Assembly (NCBI RefSeq): GCF_002019795.1
Contig: NZ_KV917381.1
Coordinates: 927,210 to 991,209 of the forward strand
Source: Bacillus alkalicellulosilyticus
GTDB taxonomy: Bacteria > Bacillota > Bacilli > Bacillales > Bacillaceae_F
Direction: 5' to 3'
Length of the DNA: 64,000 bases
In this document: positions 1 through 8,916 of the stretch, piece by piece
Layout of the letters: every line of letters starts with the position of its first letter
How positions within the stretch are numbered: the stretch's first letter is position 1
The notes under the pieces: generated by a model
What the model was told of the DNA's origin: nothing
The model's input: the letters and a program-made list of their open reading frames with translations, nothing else
Databases searched by the model: none
Made by a program: the position numbers and the translations under genes

Positions 1-1326
1 CATGACATCGAACAACAACTAAAGGCTCTTGAGAAGTTTACGAACCAATCGATGACCGCATACTCAAACAACGAAAGAAAACTAGTGAGTCTAGCGAAAA
101 AGTATACACTCTCAAGAAAGACCGTCAAATCAAAGAATTGGAATGCGTTTAAAGGAATCAAAGTAAAATTCACAAAGAAAAAACAGAAAATCCGTCAAAA
201 CATAGCCAAGGCCATAGACATCAAAAACATATTCAAAGTGCTAAGCACAACATATATAAAATCTAAAGTGAGACAGGTGTATGAAGCAACGATTAAAGAC
301 CCTTATAGTTGGTCAAAACGTATCATTCAACTGACCACACAACAGGTTACTAGTAAAATTCCAACTCATGTATTTAGCAAAGACTACCAAATGAGTAGAG
401 CGCAAACCGCACTCGATGCAGTAAGGGCAACACGCCCTTGGGTACAAAGCGCAACTCAAAACTTTTATTATAGGATAACACAAATTCTTAAAAAAGAGAT
501 GATACAGCCGGTACATACCTTATATTCTAAGGCATCAGATGAAAGGGAGAGAATTCCTTTTTATGTAGCAAGCGCAAAATACCTTCGAGAATACTTTCAA
601 AACGCGCTATATCAGGCAAGAAAGAACATGGCGAATTTCTCCAATACCGAAATATATCATACCTCACCCTATGATATGTTTTCTAAAAAGTTGGAATACG
701 ACTTCGATAAAGTTGCCTGTTTGCCACCAGAAGAGCGAAACATATATTATGGTGAATGGGCAAAGCATGCAATAGAATCTGTTAAAGTCATTGATGAATA
801 TATGGAATATGGCGGGACATATCATGTGGTTCAGAACGGAAGAATCATACGAGAATATTACGAAAATGGAACGCAAAAATTTGAAGAAGTCAGTTATATT
901 CCCGAGGATCGGATTGGTGGAAGCAGAGAACTAGGCAGTGCGTTTGAAGAAACACCAATATGGTATGTAGATTACTTTAGTACAGGAAGTGCTATTAAAA
1001 ATACGTTAAAAAAACTAGGGAAAAATGCATTTATTCGATTTAATAAGGGTACGGATGAAATTAGTGAAATTGTAAAACAAGGTCAAAAAATGCCAAAGCA
1101 TATTGAAGTGAAGAATAAGACTAACTTGCCTGGAAAAGGAGAACCTAATTCTTCAGCTGATCTGTTAAATCCTGATGGAACTGTTAAACAAAGAAGATAT
1201 TACGATGAAAATGGAAGAGCAAAGGAAGATATAGATTTCAATCATTCTGATGATGGAACCCACACATTTCCTCATAGACACAAATGGGATTGGTCTAAAA
1301 AACATCCTAGACAAAAACCAGAATAA
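1..1326 (+). CDS. LXG-domain polymorphic toxin, 5' end outside the window
   Basis: The reading frame is open from base 1, and the paralogue at 3464 shows that about 60 N-terminal residues (start at the equivalent of MSLIDIRIKE) lie to the left. LXG proteins are exported by the type VII (Yuk/ESX) system and carry a variable C-terminal toxin. The visible part has the helical LXG region, a linker common to the other copies here (FYVASAKYLREYFQNAL, GGSRELGSAFE), then a unique tail from about base 1040 with RRYYDENGRAKEDID and HTFPHRHKWDW. This His/Asp-rich tail resembles a polymorphic nuclease toxin (an Ntox24-like RNase type is my best guess; not certain). The next gene 14 bp downstream is the expected immunity gene. 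No T7SS structural gene is in the window. Confidence 0.85.
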   Translation, partial: HDIEQQLKALEKFTNQSMTAYSNNERKLVSLAKKYTLSRKTVKSKNWNAFKGIKVKFTKKKQKIRQNIAKAIDIKNIFKVLSTTYIKSKVRQVYEATIKDPYSWSKRIIQLTTQQVTSKIPTHVFSKDYQMSRAQTALDAVRATRPWVQSATQNFYYRITQILKKEMIQPVHTLYSKASDERERIPFYVASAKYLREYFQNALYQARKNMANFSNTEIYHTSPYDMFSKKLEYDFDKVACLPPEERNIYYGEWAKHAIESVKVIDEYMEYGGTYHVVQNGRIIREYYENGTQKFEEVSYIPEDRIGGSRELGSAFEETPIWYVDYFSTGSAIKNTLKKLGKNAFIRFNKGTDEISEIVKQGQKMPKHIEVKNKTNLPGKGEPNSSADLLNPDGTVKQRRYYDENGRAKEDIDFNHSDDGTHTFPHRHKWDWSKKHPRQKPE

Positions 1327-1340
1327 GAGGAGGATTACTT

Positions 1341-1715
1341 ATGAGTAAAATTCATGATAGTAAAATTTTAAATTATCAAATAGATTTTGAGTATTCAAAA
1401 ATTGACATGAAAGTGGAAAACGAACAAGAAAAACAAGTGAAAATTTTATTTAAAGATTTTTTTGCTTTTCATTTTGAAAATCAGCTATCTGGCAGCATAC
1501 TTTTTGATATAGTTGAAGGAGATGTCGAATCGTTTGCATTAGAAAACAAAGAATTGTTAGATAAGGAAAAGGATTATCTTTGGCCCATGGATTATGAATA
1601 TGTAGAGGATTTAATTAAATATATCAAGGAAAATAGTTATCATTATTATAAAATATATGCTTCATACGGATTAAATGGATGGATTCTGTCTAAAGGAGTA
1701 CTCTTTGAAGAATAA
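1341..1715 (+). CDS. Probable immunity protein for the upstream LXG toxin
   Basis: This 124-residue acidic cytoplasmic protein begins 14 bp after the toxin stop, behind a strong AGAGGAGG site. It has no signal peptide or membrane segment. I do not recognise the family. Its position directly after the toxin tail, small size and acidity (runs such as ENKELLDKEKDYLWPMDYEY) fit an immunity protein that binds and neutralises the cognate toxin in the producer's cytoplasm. The functional call rests on context only. Confidence 0.7.
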   Translation: MSKIHDSKILNYQIDFEYSKIDMKVENEQEKQVKILFKDFFAFHFENQLSGSILFDIVEGDVESFALENKELLDKEKDYLWPMDYEYVEDLIKYIKENSYHYYKIYASYGLNGWILSKGVLFEE

Positions 1716-1773
1716 AATGGATAAGGAGGTAAATTATTTATTTGTCGTAAATTAATAAGGGAGAATTAATGTA

Positions 1774-2299
1774 GTAAAAACAGAAAATGGAGCTGTTAAA
1801 AAGACAAAGTTGGTAAATGGATTAATCTTCATGAATCTTACAGAGGAACCATTTTTAGATATTGAAGATAACGATTTTTTTGTAAGAATGTATTTTCTTT
1901 ATTTAACACATGGAAAAATAAGATTCAATTGCAAGGGGATAGCTATAAAAATCTATTCAAAAATCAATACAACTGTTAAATGAGACTATTGATAATATCG
2001 AAATAACCCCGAAACAAGGAAGACTATTGTTTTATTGAGAAAATGAAATAGAAGCAGTGTTGGTTAATGTTGATGAAGTAGTTAGTCACTAAAATATAAT
2101 TATTGAGTTAACAAAGTTTTCAGTTGGATATGGAGATTTTATCCTAGTTGGAGAAGATTTTAATTTTGTAGAACAAGGTTATCATATTTTTAAGTTTAAA
2201 CCTGAAGATTACCCTGATAATTTGGGTGTTATATTGGGGCTAAGTATATTTCATTCAAAGTTCAAAATTAGAATTCTTGATTGGCTAATTGCCTATTAA
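1774..2299 (+). pseudogene. Decayed immunity-like gene remnants
   Basis: Two open stretches in different frames are readable: VKTENGAVKKTKLVNGLIF to a TGA at 1981, and TKFSVGYGDFILVGEDFNF to a TAA at 2297. They contain frameshifts and stops and no start with a ribosome site covers both. The second stretch ends directly in the hairpin that closes other immunity genes of this locus, so this is probably a dead immunity gene. The original family is not recognisable to me. Confidence 0.5.
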
Positions 2300-2311
2300 G
2301 GTTTCTTTTTG
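2274..2311 (+). terminator. Cassette-end hairpin, copy 1
   Basis: Stem CTTGATTGGC/GCCTATTAAGG followed by a T-rich run. It is the first of four related hairpins (others near 3222, 5444 and 7348), three of them closing an immunity gene, all built around GGC-loop-GCC and ending in AAGG/CAAG plus T's. It overlaps the end of the decayed gene before it. Confidence 0.55.
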
Positions 2312-2314
2312 TTC

Positions 2315-2843
2315 TGCAGAACATTGGCTAAACAGTATGGAATTAGCTGGAACAGTTGTCGGAGGTGGGGTGCTTACCCAACGTATAAAGTCAGCGAAGA
2401 AGGTACCACCTCTTACCAAACCTAGCGGAAATCAAAGCGCAAAGGCTAACATATAACAAATAGTTCAATAGATAATAAGACTGTAACACAACCAAAAGCG
2501 GCAGAGGCGAATAAGACAGTTTGGGGCTGATATAACTAAGGAAACAAATAATGTTCAAACTAGAGGTCGTAATAATCTTTCAATAGATGAATATTCCGTC
2601 AAGAAGCATCGAAAATGTATGTTAGTATAAGAGCATCAATTTCAGATGTTCAGGCAATTTCAAAGAAAACAGGAATTGCAGAATGCCGAATTCAACGCAT
2701 CAACGACCATGTATTTGAAAATGAACAAAACATATCAAGTCAAGTCAAGTGGAAATGGAAGGTTTGACACTGATTATGAAATTGCCAAGTACGGACTAGA
2801 TTACAGCAAGGAAATTACAACACGAAAGACATTAATTTATTGA
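2315..2843 (+). pseudogene. 5'-truncated, frameshifted LXG toxin C-terminal module
   Basis: From about 2317 the DNA matches the linker of the toxin at 5533-6619 (GCAGAACATTGGCTAAACAG and onward), but with deletions and stops. Further on, a second frame reads RASISDVQAISKKTG, then RINDHVFENE, and after a frame change GRFDTDYEIAKYGLDY, the remains of a toxin domain. The intact gene at 2962 follows at the position of its immunity gene. The module has no start, no LXG domain and at least two frame changes, so it is a dead or silent cassette. Confidence 0.7.
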
Positions 2844-2961
2844 AACATGAAATGTTTGAGTCAAGGTTTGAAGGTATATCTAATACAAACTATGAAACTG
2901 CAACACGCTGCTGTGCTGTCACATCAGTTCGACTGTGGAAATAGATTAGAGGTGATTATAA

Positions 2962-3213
2962 ATGGGAGCTTTTGTTTTACTCTTGAAAGACTATGAGGAT
3001 GAATCAGTTGTGATTTATAGATTCGGCCCAGAAGAAGAGATAATGGGAAAGATTGAATTAAACAAAGTAACTAGAATGTTCTCAGAATTAGAACCGATTA
3101 ATAACCCAAATCATTCAAATCGATTTTACTTCGATAGAGCAGCTCAAAGATTGGCAAGATGTCTAGTTAAGGAAAGTGGTGTATTTCCTGAGATAATCAC
3201 ATTTGAATCCTAA
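2962..3213 (+). CDS. Small immunity-like protein
   Basis: An 83-residue soluble protein with start ATG behind TAGAGGTGATT. It begins MGAFVLLLKDYEDESVV and has no membrane segment. It lies directly after the decayed toxin module and before a cassette-end hairpin, which is the slot an immunity gene occupies here. The gene has stayed open while its toxin has decayed, as expected if it still protects against toxins made by relatives. Family not recognised with certainty. Confidence 0.65.
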   Translation: MGAFVLLLKDYEDESVVIYRFGPEEEIMGKIELNKVTRMFSELEPINNPNHSNRFYFDRAAQRLARCLVKESGVFPEIITFES

Positions 3214-3221
3214 GGAGTTGA

Positions 3222-3257
3222 ACTTTAATTGGCTTTATGCCTTTAAGGTTTTTTATT
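3222..3257 (+). terminator. Cassette-end hairpin, copy 2
   Basis: Stem CTTTAATTGGC/GCCTTTAAGG with a T-run after it, just behind the stop of the 83-residue immunity gene. Same architecture as the hairpins at 2274, 5444 and 7348. Confidence 0.7.
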
Positions 3258-3268
3258 TAGTATGTGCG

Positions 3269-3315
3269 ATTCGGGTGGTGCAAGGCACGACCCGAATGCC
3301 TGTGGCACCACCTGA
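3269..3315. repeat. REP-like palindrome, diverged copy plus half element
   Basis: ATTCGGGTGGTGCAAGGCAC followed by GACCCGAAT is a mutated copy of the intergenic palindrome that recurs through the window. It is followed at 3298-3315 by a second half-element ending GGCACCACCTGA. Confidence 0.75.
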
Positions 3316-3463
3316 AAATAGTAAAATATACCCATCCACTTGCGTGGAAAATAATTACAAAAGTCTCTAACTATAGAAATCTCTTTGATTTATGCTAGGA
3401 GTAACTATTTTCCAAGAGATTCCTTTATAGGGAATTTTCTGTGGCGTTAAGCGGGGTGGGAAT

Positions 3464-4983
3464 TTGTCTCTAATTGATATACGAATAAAAGAAATACTTC
3501 AAGCCAACAGTCAGCTAGAGAAACAAAGGTCAATGATTTCTTCTGCAAGAGGAAATATAAAGGGAGTATCGAATAGTTTAGATAGGAAAATTGCATCTAG
3601 GCGCAACATAGGTGGTCGCCTAGATTCGGTACAACGTGCTCTTCATGACATCGAACAACAACTAAAGGCTCTTGAGAAGTTTACGAACCAATCGATGACC
3701 GCATACTCAAACAACGAAAGAAAACTAGTGAGTCTAGCGAAAAAGTATACACTCTCAAGAAAATCCGTCAAAACATAGCTAAGGCCATAGACATCAAAAA
3801 CCTATTCAAAGTGCTAAGCACGACATATATAAAATCTAAAGTGAGACAGGTGTATGAGGCAACGATTAAAGACCCTTATAGTTGGTCAAAACGAATTATT
3901 CAACTGACCACACAACAGGTTACTAGTAAAATTCCAACTCATGTATATAGCAAAGAATACCAAATGAGTAAAGCGCAAACCGCACTCGATGCAGTAAGGT
4001 CAACACGCCCTTGGGTACTAAGCGCAACTCAAAACTTTTATTATAGGATAACACAAATTCTTAAAAAAGAGATGATACAGCCGGTACATACCTTATATTC
4101 TAAGGCATCAGATGAAAGGGAGAGAATTCCTTTTTATGTAGCAAGCGCAAAATACCTTCGAGAATACTTTCAAAACGCGCTAAATCAGGCAAGAAAGAAC
4201 ATGGCGAATTTCTCCAATACCGAAATATATCATACCTCACCCTATGATATGTTTTCTAAAAAGTTGGAATACGACTTCGATAAAGTTGCCTGTTTGCCAC
4301 CAGAAGAGCGAAACATATATTATGGGGAATGGGCAAATCAAGCAATAGAATCTTTCAAAGTCATTGATGAATATATGGAATTTGGCGGGATATATCATGT
4401 GGTTCAGAACGGAAGAATCATCCGAGAGTATTACGAAAATGGAACTCAAAAGTTTGAAGAAGTCAGTTATATTCCCGAAAATCGGATTGGTGGAAGCAGA
4501 GAACTAGGCAGCGCGTTTGAAGGAACACCAATATGGTATGTAGATTACTTTAGTACAGGAACTGCTATTAAAAATACGTTTAAAAAACTAGGGAAAAATG
4601 CATTTAGTGGTTTTAATAAGGGTATAGATAACGCCAAGCTAAGTCCATCAAACTATCCAAATCCAGACCCACCTATGTCAATACCACTTGTAAGATATGA
4701 ACCAAAAACAATAGAAGAAGTCATAAGAATGCGTCAAGGAAAAGGACCAACAACTAAAATAACACATGGTGATAAAAATATAGAAGCACATCATAGACAA
4801 CAAGTCCCTGTTAAAAAGGGTGGGAAATTAGATGAACTAGAGCAAAGAACTCATAGAGGTGGAGGAAATCATACACGTCATGATAAACCTTCCCGGTTAA
4901 CTCCATATCAAAGAGCCAAGGAGATTAGAGAACACTATATAGAAAGAGGAAAAGAATATATATTACCAAGGGAAGGGATTTAA
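3464..4983 (+). pseudogene. LXG toxin broken by a 70-bp deletion (HNH-type nuclease tail)
   Basis: The TTG start at 3464 (behind GCGGGGTGGGAA) opens an LXG domain that reads to a stop at 3778. The remaining 390 residues continue in another frame from about 3760. Aligned to the copy at 1-1326, 70 bp is missing between two AGAAA direct repeats (equivalent to 115-119 and 185-189), and 70 is not a multiple of three. The tail after residue 270 of the second part carries EAHHRQQVPVKKGGK and THRGGGNHTRHDKPS, fitting an HNH/ENDO VII-superfamily nuclease toxin. The shared part is nearly identical in DNA to the first copy, so the duplication is recent. A SUKH immunity gene follows. Confidence 0.8.
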
Positions 4984-4998
4984 AAGGAGGGAAAGAGA

Positions 4999-5433
4999 GT
5001 GACAAGAGTTGAGATTGCAGCGTTACTAGATGGTATACTAGATAAAGAAATAGGAAAAATAGATATTCCTTTGGCAAGTGATTGGGAAAAGATTGAAAAA
5101 AAGTTTGGTTGTGAATTCCCAGCGGAGTTTAAATTTTTTATTGAATTAATGTCTGAATATTCATTTCCAGGAGATATCTTAAATGTTTCCACTGGCAAAA
5201 CTAATGGAAATGATACTATTGAATTTACCTATGACTATGAGATGAAACAGGGGGGATGGAAGAAAGAATTAATCCCATATTATAGTATAGGGAATGGTGA
5301 CTACTTTTGTCTTATTTCCAATGAGTGTCCAAACTCGGGAGTTTACTATTATTCACATGAAGAAAATAATATAGATAAAGAAGCTGATAACTTTGAAGAG
5401 TGGTTAAATCAGTTACCAACTTTTTTGAGTTAA
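4999..5433 (+). CDS. SMI1/KNR4 (SUKH) family immunity protein
   Basis: A 144-residue protein starting at GTG with AAAGGAGGG eight bases upstream. The hallmarks of the SUKH fold are visible: DWEKIEKKFGCEFPAEFKFF near residues 28-50, a central IPYYSIGNGDYFCLI, and a C-terminal NFEEWLNQLPTFL. SUKH proteins are immunity factors for polymorphic nuclease toxins, including HNH/ENDO VII types, which agrees with the tail of the broken toxin 15 bp upstream. Confidence 0.88.
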   Translation: MTRVEIAALLDGILDKEIGKIDIPLASDWEKIEKKFGCEFPAEFKFFIELMSEYSFPGDILNVSTGKTNGNDTIEFTYDYEMKQGGWKKELIPYYSIGNGDYFCLISNECPNSGVYYYSHEENNIDKEADNFEEWLNQLPTFLS

Positions 5434-5443
5434 TAGATAAAAG

Positions 5444-5476
5444 ACCTTGAAATGGCTAATCGCCTTTCAAGGTTTA
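5444..5476 (+). terminator. Cassette-end hairpin, copy 3
   Basis: Stem CCTTGAAATGGC/GCCTTTCAAGG with short T-rich tail, 10 bp after the SUKH gene stop. The TTG inside this stem can be read as a start of the following open frame but is unlikely to be used. Confidence 0.7.
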
Positions 5477-5532
5477 TTAATTATAGTAAGAAATATTTTG
5501 CTGGCTTTTTCATATTTCTTGTCACAAATAAA

Positions 5533-6619
5533 TAGAGTATTTCCTTATTATCTAGCAAGCGCAACCTTTCTCCAAAAGATTTTTCAAAGCTCACTAAATA
5601 AGACAAGAAAAACACAAATCGATACGAGTGAAACAGAAGAGTTAACCTTTACTACAGGTACAAAGAAATCGCTAAATAGTTTCAAAGAAATAGGTACGAT
5701 GATTTTGGACGAACATATGGACAGATCAGACAAAATGTTTGATTCATGGGGAGACTTTGGCAATGCGATATCATTTGGAATACCTAAAGGGATTTATCAA
5801 GGTTTAGAGAATAACTATAACGAAATGGTCGACAACCCATCCTTAAGAACTGTTAGCAATTGGATAACGCTTGGCGGAGTCGATATGACGATCGGAGCAG
5901 TGAATCCAGATGATCCCCTTTCCGCAGAACATTGGCTAAACAGCATGGGGTTAGCTGGAACAGTTGTCGGAGGTGGAGCGCTTTCCCAAAGTATAAAGTC
6001 AGCAACCACAACGACAACAATAAAGCCAGCGACGAAGGTACCCACTTCTACCAAACCTAACGGGAATCAAAGCGCACAGCCTAACATAACAAATAGTTCA
6101 ATAGATAATAAGACTGTGACACAACCAAAAGCGGCAGATGGGAATAAGACAGGTAGTCAGGTTAGTGGTGATACGGTAAAGGGTACTGAAAGTGGTAGAC
6201 CTGTACAACAAATCAATAACAGGTTTCCCGATGATGTTCAAACTGGAAAGGAGTTTTCTTTCAATATCGAAAATGGTTACCTTAAAAATACTAATGGTCT
6301 AACTGAGGTGGATTTTGTTGTAGATATGAATGGAAAACTGCATATTGGGAGAGGACATTCCTTTTTGGCAAATGGTGAGTCTCTACAATCGGCTGGAAAG
6401 CTTAAGATTAATGGTCAAGGACAGGTTAGAAGCATGTCTAACTTATCTGGGCACTATACTCCTTCAATAGAGCAAGCAAGATTATTTCCACAAATTCTAG
6501 AGCAATCAGGAATAAGAACTAAGAATGCTTGGCACGAAATTTATGCTATTGAAACAACAACTTCGGGTTACGTCAACATAAATCAGCTTGTTAAGATTTC
6601 TAGCTCTAAGATTAAGTAG
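5533..6619 (+). pseudogene. Orphan 3' LXG toxin module without LXG domain
   Basis: An open frame without a credible start: the earliest start codon (5447, TTG) sits inside the preceding terminator hairpin. Homology to the LXG toxins begins at FPYYLASATFLQKIFQSSLN, so about the first 150 residues of a normal LXG toxin are absent. A pre-toxin linker follows (SEFGD-like helices, PLSAEHWLNSMGLAGTVVGG), then a Thr/Lys/Asn-rich spacer and a C-terminal domain of about 130 residues (VVDMNGKLHIGRGHSFLANG, HYTPSIEQARLFPQIL, NAWHEIYAIET) that I cannot assign. With the intact immunity gene behind it, this looks like a silent cassette that could be recombined onto a full LXG gene. Confidence 0.65.
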
Positions 6620-6631
6620 GTGGTGAAGAAC

Positions 6632-7033
6632 ATGAAACAAATGAATAAAGATATTTTTAGAGAAAATTTATTAAAAACGATTGAAGAAATATCAAGAGAG
6701 AAAGAGTTGGTTTATAACAATTGTAATTTTGTTATAGAGCCTGTGAAAGAAAAAGATAAGCCATTAAACAGTGCAGATGATATGATGAGATTAAACGTTC
6801 TAAGTGAAGAAAATATAGGAAATAAGTTGCTGACATTGGATAGTACTGTAAATATACTATGTGGATTACAACCATTAGTACCAATATGGATAGATGTATA
6901 TTTCATAAAAATGAATGGTAGTACGGCTGTTTTTAAATTACAGTGTAGTCAAAGGTTTAGGAAACCGACCTTATTGAGAAATGCTGAAAATGGACACGCT
7001 CCCTTTAAGGCAATAATAGAAAATACTTTCTAA
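6632..7033 (+). CDS. Probable immunity protein for the orphan toxin module
   Basis: A 133-residue soluble protein. I take the ATG at 6632 with AGGTGG eight bases upstream rather than the GTG at 6620, which directly abuts the toxin stop. It contains EISREKELVYNNCNFVIEPV and LQPLVPIWIDVYF. There is no signal or membrane segment. Family unknown to me. The immunity role is inferred from adjacency to the toxin module at 5533-6619. Confidence 0.65.
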   Translation: MKQMNKDIFRENLLKTIEEISREKELVYNNCNFVIEPVKEKDKPLNSADDMMRLNVLSEENIGNKLLTLDSTVNILCGLQPLVPIWIDVYFIKMNGSTAVFKLQCSQRFRKPTLLRNAENGHAPFKAIIENTF

Positions 7034-7153
7034 ATACGAAAGCAAGATATAAATTATATATTTTGATACAGCAGGACAAAGGGTGGTTCGTTGTCTATTT
7101 AGAGAAGGTGTAATCTTCTCTAAGTGATGACATTTTAATAATATTATTATTTT

Positions 7154-7183
7154 CCTCAGGAGTAATAACTCTTGAGGATTTTT
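7154..7183 (+). terminator. Rho-independent terminator after the immunity gene
   Basis: Stem CCTCAGGAGT/ACTCTTGAGG with an AATA loop and trailing TTTTT. It ends the transcript of the gene that stops at 7033. Confidence 0.7.
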
Positions 7184-7201
7184 AGTTTCAATGTATTATA
7201 T

Positions 7202-7255
7202 GCAAGCGCAAACTATCTCCGAAAGTATTTTCAAAACGCACTGGTAAGGAACTAA
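7202..7255 (+). pseudogene. LXG toxin linker stub
   Basis: Eighteen codons, ASANYLRKYFQNALVRN then stop, match the ASAKYLREYFQNAL segment shared by the toxins at 1 and 3464. It is a short relic of another toxin copy whose remainder was lost. The rest of 7034-7511 contains only hairpins and no gene that I can support. Confidence 0.6.
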
Positions 7256-7347
7256 TGTAGTGTTAATTATTCCCTCTTAAGGCAAAGGAAAAGCTGCATT
7301 GTACAATAAGTTATGCAAATATATTTTGGTAGAAGTATAGAAAAATG

Positions 7348-7381
7348 ACCTTGATTGGCTAAAGCCCTTCAAGTTTTTTTG
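7348..7381 (+). terminator. Cassette-end hairpin, copy 4
   Basis: Stem CTTGATTGGC/GCCCTTCAAG plus a run of seven T. No intact gene ends just before it, so it marks the end of a cassette whose genes have been deleted. Confidence 0.65.
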
Positions 7382-7556
7382 TATTTTGGAGCTAAGTATT
7401 CATCGAATGTGCGAAAAGAAACTTCCTGTCTTTTAAATTTATGAGAAAGTAGAATAAGAGGAAAATCCAAACTTTGGTGGAACCCTATAATAGAGGCTTA
7501 GCTAGTCTAAATTGGTGCATGGTAAATTTTCTAGAGTTTTCATGAGGAGAAAGGTA

Positions 7557-7769
7557 ATGAAGGATAAACAACAGAACAATACTAAATTAGGAAATTATAT
7601 AGCTTACGGTATGAGTTTTGGATTATTAGCTGGTGCTGGATTGAGCGTGATAGTAGGGACGATGTTCAATAATGTATTTATTCAGATGGCAGGTGCTGGT
7701 ATCGGGTTAGCCGTAGGAATGATGGTAGGTGCGTTGCTTTATTGGGTTCAAAATAAATCAACTAGATAG
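7557..7769 (+). CDS. Small two-helix membrane protein
   Basis: Seventy residues from the ATG at 7557 (GAGGAGAAAGG upstream); longer starts lack a ribosome site. Two glycine-rich hydrophobic helices, roughly residues 14-36 (SFGLLAGAGLSVIVGTMF) and 41-63. A charged N-terminus and KSTR tail suggest both ends in the cytoplasm. In this context it could be a membrane immunity protein, but the sequence itself does not show that. Confidence 0.65.
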   Translation: MKDKQQNNTKLGNYIAYGMSFGLLAGAGLSVIVGTMFNNVFIQMAGAGIGLAVGMMVGALLYWVQNKSTR

Positions 7770-7777
7770 TAACCGCT

Positions 7778-8191
7778 GTGAGGTTATTCTTCAAGGGAGT
7801 GATAGTTAATTGTAAATATAAGAATATACTAAAATATATTAGCTATTTTGAGTCGGCGAGTCAGCAATCATATACTTGGGAGTCCACACAGAAAGATGCA
7901 GATGACGTTATATCCATTGGTTATCGGGTGTATGAGGAAACTTTTACTAAGTTCATTAGTGAAGTCTATGATTCTGGGGTACTTCTTTCAGAATACACAG
8001 GCCATCTACCGGAGCATATATCTGAACTAGAAAAGGAAAAAATCTCGCAACTGGATTTGGTAAAACTAAGAGTGGTATTGACGTTTTTTGTGAGGGTGGA
8101 GCGCTTCCAGGACGGGGTATGGGCACAAGCCATAACGAATCAAAGCTTTCTTCATATTTTTAAGCGCCTTTCAGAATTAACGGACAGGTAA
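7778..8191 (+). CDS. DUF6508-type protein
   Basis: Soluble protein of up to 137 residues with the DUF6508 pattern as I remember it: a start like ILKYISYFESASQQSYTWES, a central DVISIGYRVYEETFTKFISE and VYDSGVLLSEY, and a C-terminal LRVVLTFFVRVERFQDGVWA. The start is uncertain: GTG at 7778 has no ribosome site, and AAGGGAGTG at 7794-7802 would favour a start near 7810, where no standard start codon is in frame. Function unknown. Its position among orphan immunity genes suggests an immunity role. Confidence 0.6.
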   Translation: MRLFFKGVIVNCKYKNILKYISYFESASQQSYTWESTQKDADDVISIGYRVYEETFTKFISEVYDSGVLLSEYTGHLPEHISELEKEKISQLDLVKLRVVLTFFVRVERFQDGVWAQAITNQSFLHIFKRLSELTDR

Positions 8192-8193
8192 GT

Positions 8194-8256
8194 TTGAGTC
8201 CTAATACAACTACCTTGTTAACTACATTTTTCCCACTTGGCACAGGTTGTAGCTGA
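8194..8256 (+). pseudogene. 3' stub of a lost toxin (ends LGTGCS)
   Basis: A start-less frame reads LSPNTTTLLTTFFPLGTGCS then TGA, 23 bp before the next immunity-like gene. It looks like the last codons of a toxin whose upstream part was deleted, leaving the immunity gene. Confidence 0.45.
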
Positions 8257-8279
8257 AAGAGGGCAAGAAAGGAACCTTT

Positions 8280-8606
8280 ATGAAAGACGATATACTCCGG
8301 ACAAAAGAGCTATATAAACAATTAATAACAATTTTAGGGGAAAAGATTGATAATGAGACTGTCTTTATTATTAAACAACTAGAAATGGGTTTAGAGTTAA
8401 TAGATGAATATATGGATAATCAACATACTGAAAGTGCAGCAGAACAAATACACCAACAACTATGCGAAATATATATAAACATTACCCGACCTCGAGTCGG
8501 TCTATCTGACTATTTTATATGGAAAGATGACTATGAGAAGCGCATGGAAGCAAATGAACGTTTAGATTCTATCAAGGATAATCTTAATACATTATTCAAA
8601 TGTTAA
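8280..8606 (+). CDS. Orphan immunity-like helical protein
   Basis: A 108-residue protein with ATG behind GAAAGGAACC. It is predicted all-helical and acidic (KELYKQLITILGEKIDNETV, LEMGLELIDEYMDNQHTES), with no signal or membrane segment. It sits directly after a toxin 3' stub in the orphan-immunity run. I cannot name the family. The immunity role is inferred from position. Confidence 0.6.
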   Translation: MKDDILRTKELYKQLITILGEKIDNETVFIIKQLEMGLELIDEYMDNQHTESAAEQIHQQLCEIYINITRPRVGLSDYFIWKDDYEKRMEANERLDSIKDNLNTLFKC

Positions 8607-8607
8607 T

Positions 8608-8649
8608 GAGTCAGGATTCACAGAGGGAAATGCTTTTTGTGGCAAGTAA
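8608..8649 (+). pseudogene. 3' stub of a lost toxin (ends NAFCGK)
   Basis: ESGFTEGNAFCGK then TAA reads in frame just before the AAAGGAGG of the next gene, overlapping the end of the previous gene's spacer. Another toxin tail relic of 13 codons. Confidence 0.45.
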
Positions 8650-8668
8650 AAAAGGAGGTATTCATTAA

Positions 8669-8902
8669 ATGAGATTAAAGGAGCTTGAGATGAAGCTTCA
8701 AGAGATAAATATACCTAGCCATGCCTATTCGTTAAATGGTGGCTTACCTAATGAAAGATTCTGTTTGAATGCGGTTGGTGGCAAGTGGGAAACTTATTAT
8801 AGCGAGAGAGGGAATAAGTCGGGAAGAAAAATATTTGCTAACGAAGATGAGGCATGTGATTATTTTTTCACATGGATTAAGCATAATCTATCAATGGTTT
8901 AA
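8669..8902 (+). CDS. Orphan immunity-like protein, 77 residues
   Basis: Starts at ATG behind a strong AAAAAGGAGG. The sequence LQEINIPSHAYSLNGGLPNE and WETYYSERGNKSGRKIFANE matches a small protein family that I remember as common behind LXG and other polymorphic toxins in Bacillus (an Imm-type family; number not recalled with certainty). Soluble, with no cysteine-rich or membrane part. Its toxin is reduced to the stub at 8608-8649. Confidence 0.7.
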   Translation: MRLKELEMKLQEINIPSHAYSLNGGLPNERFCLNAVGGKWETYYSERGNKSGRKIFANEDEACDYFFTWIKHNLSMV

Positions 8903-8916
8903 GTACGAGTAAAGTT

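Noticed and set aside
5447-5532. TTG at 5447 as start of the toxin module.
   Set aside because: It is inside the terminator hairpin of the previous cassette and the residues up to about 5532 show no LXG homology.
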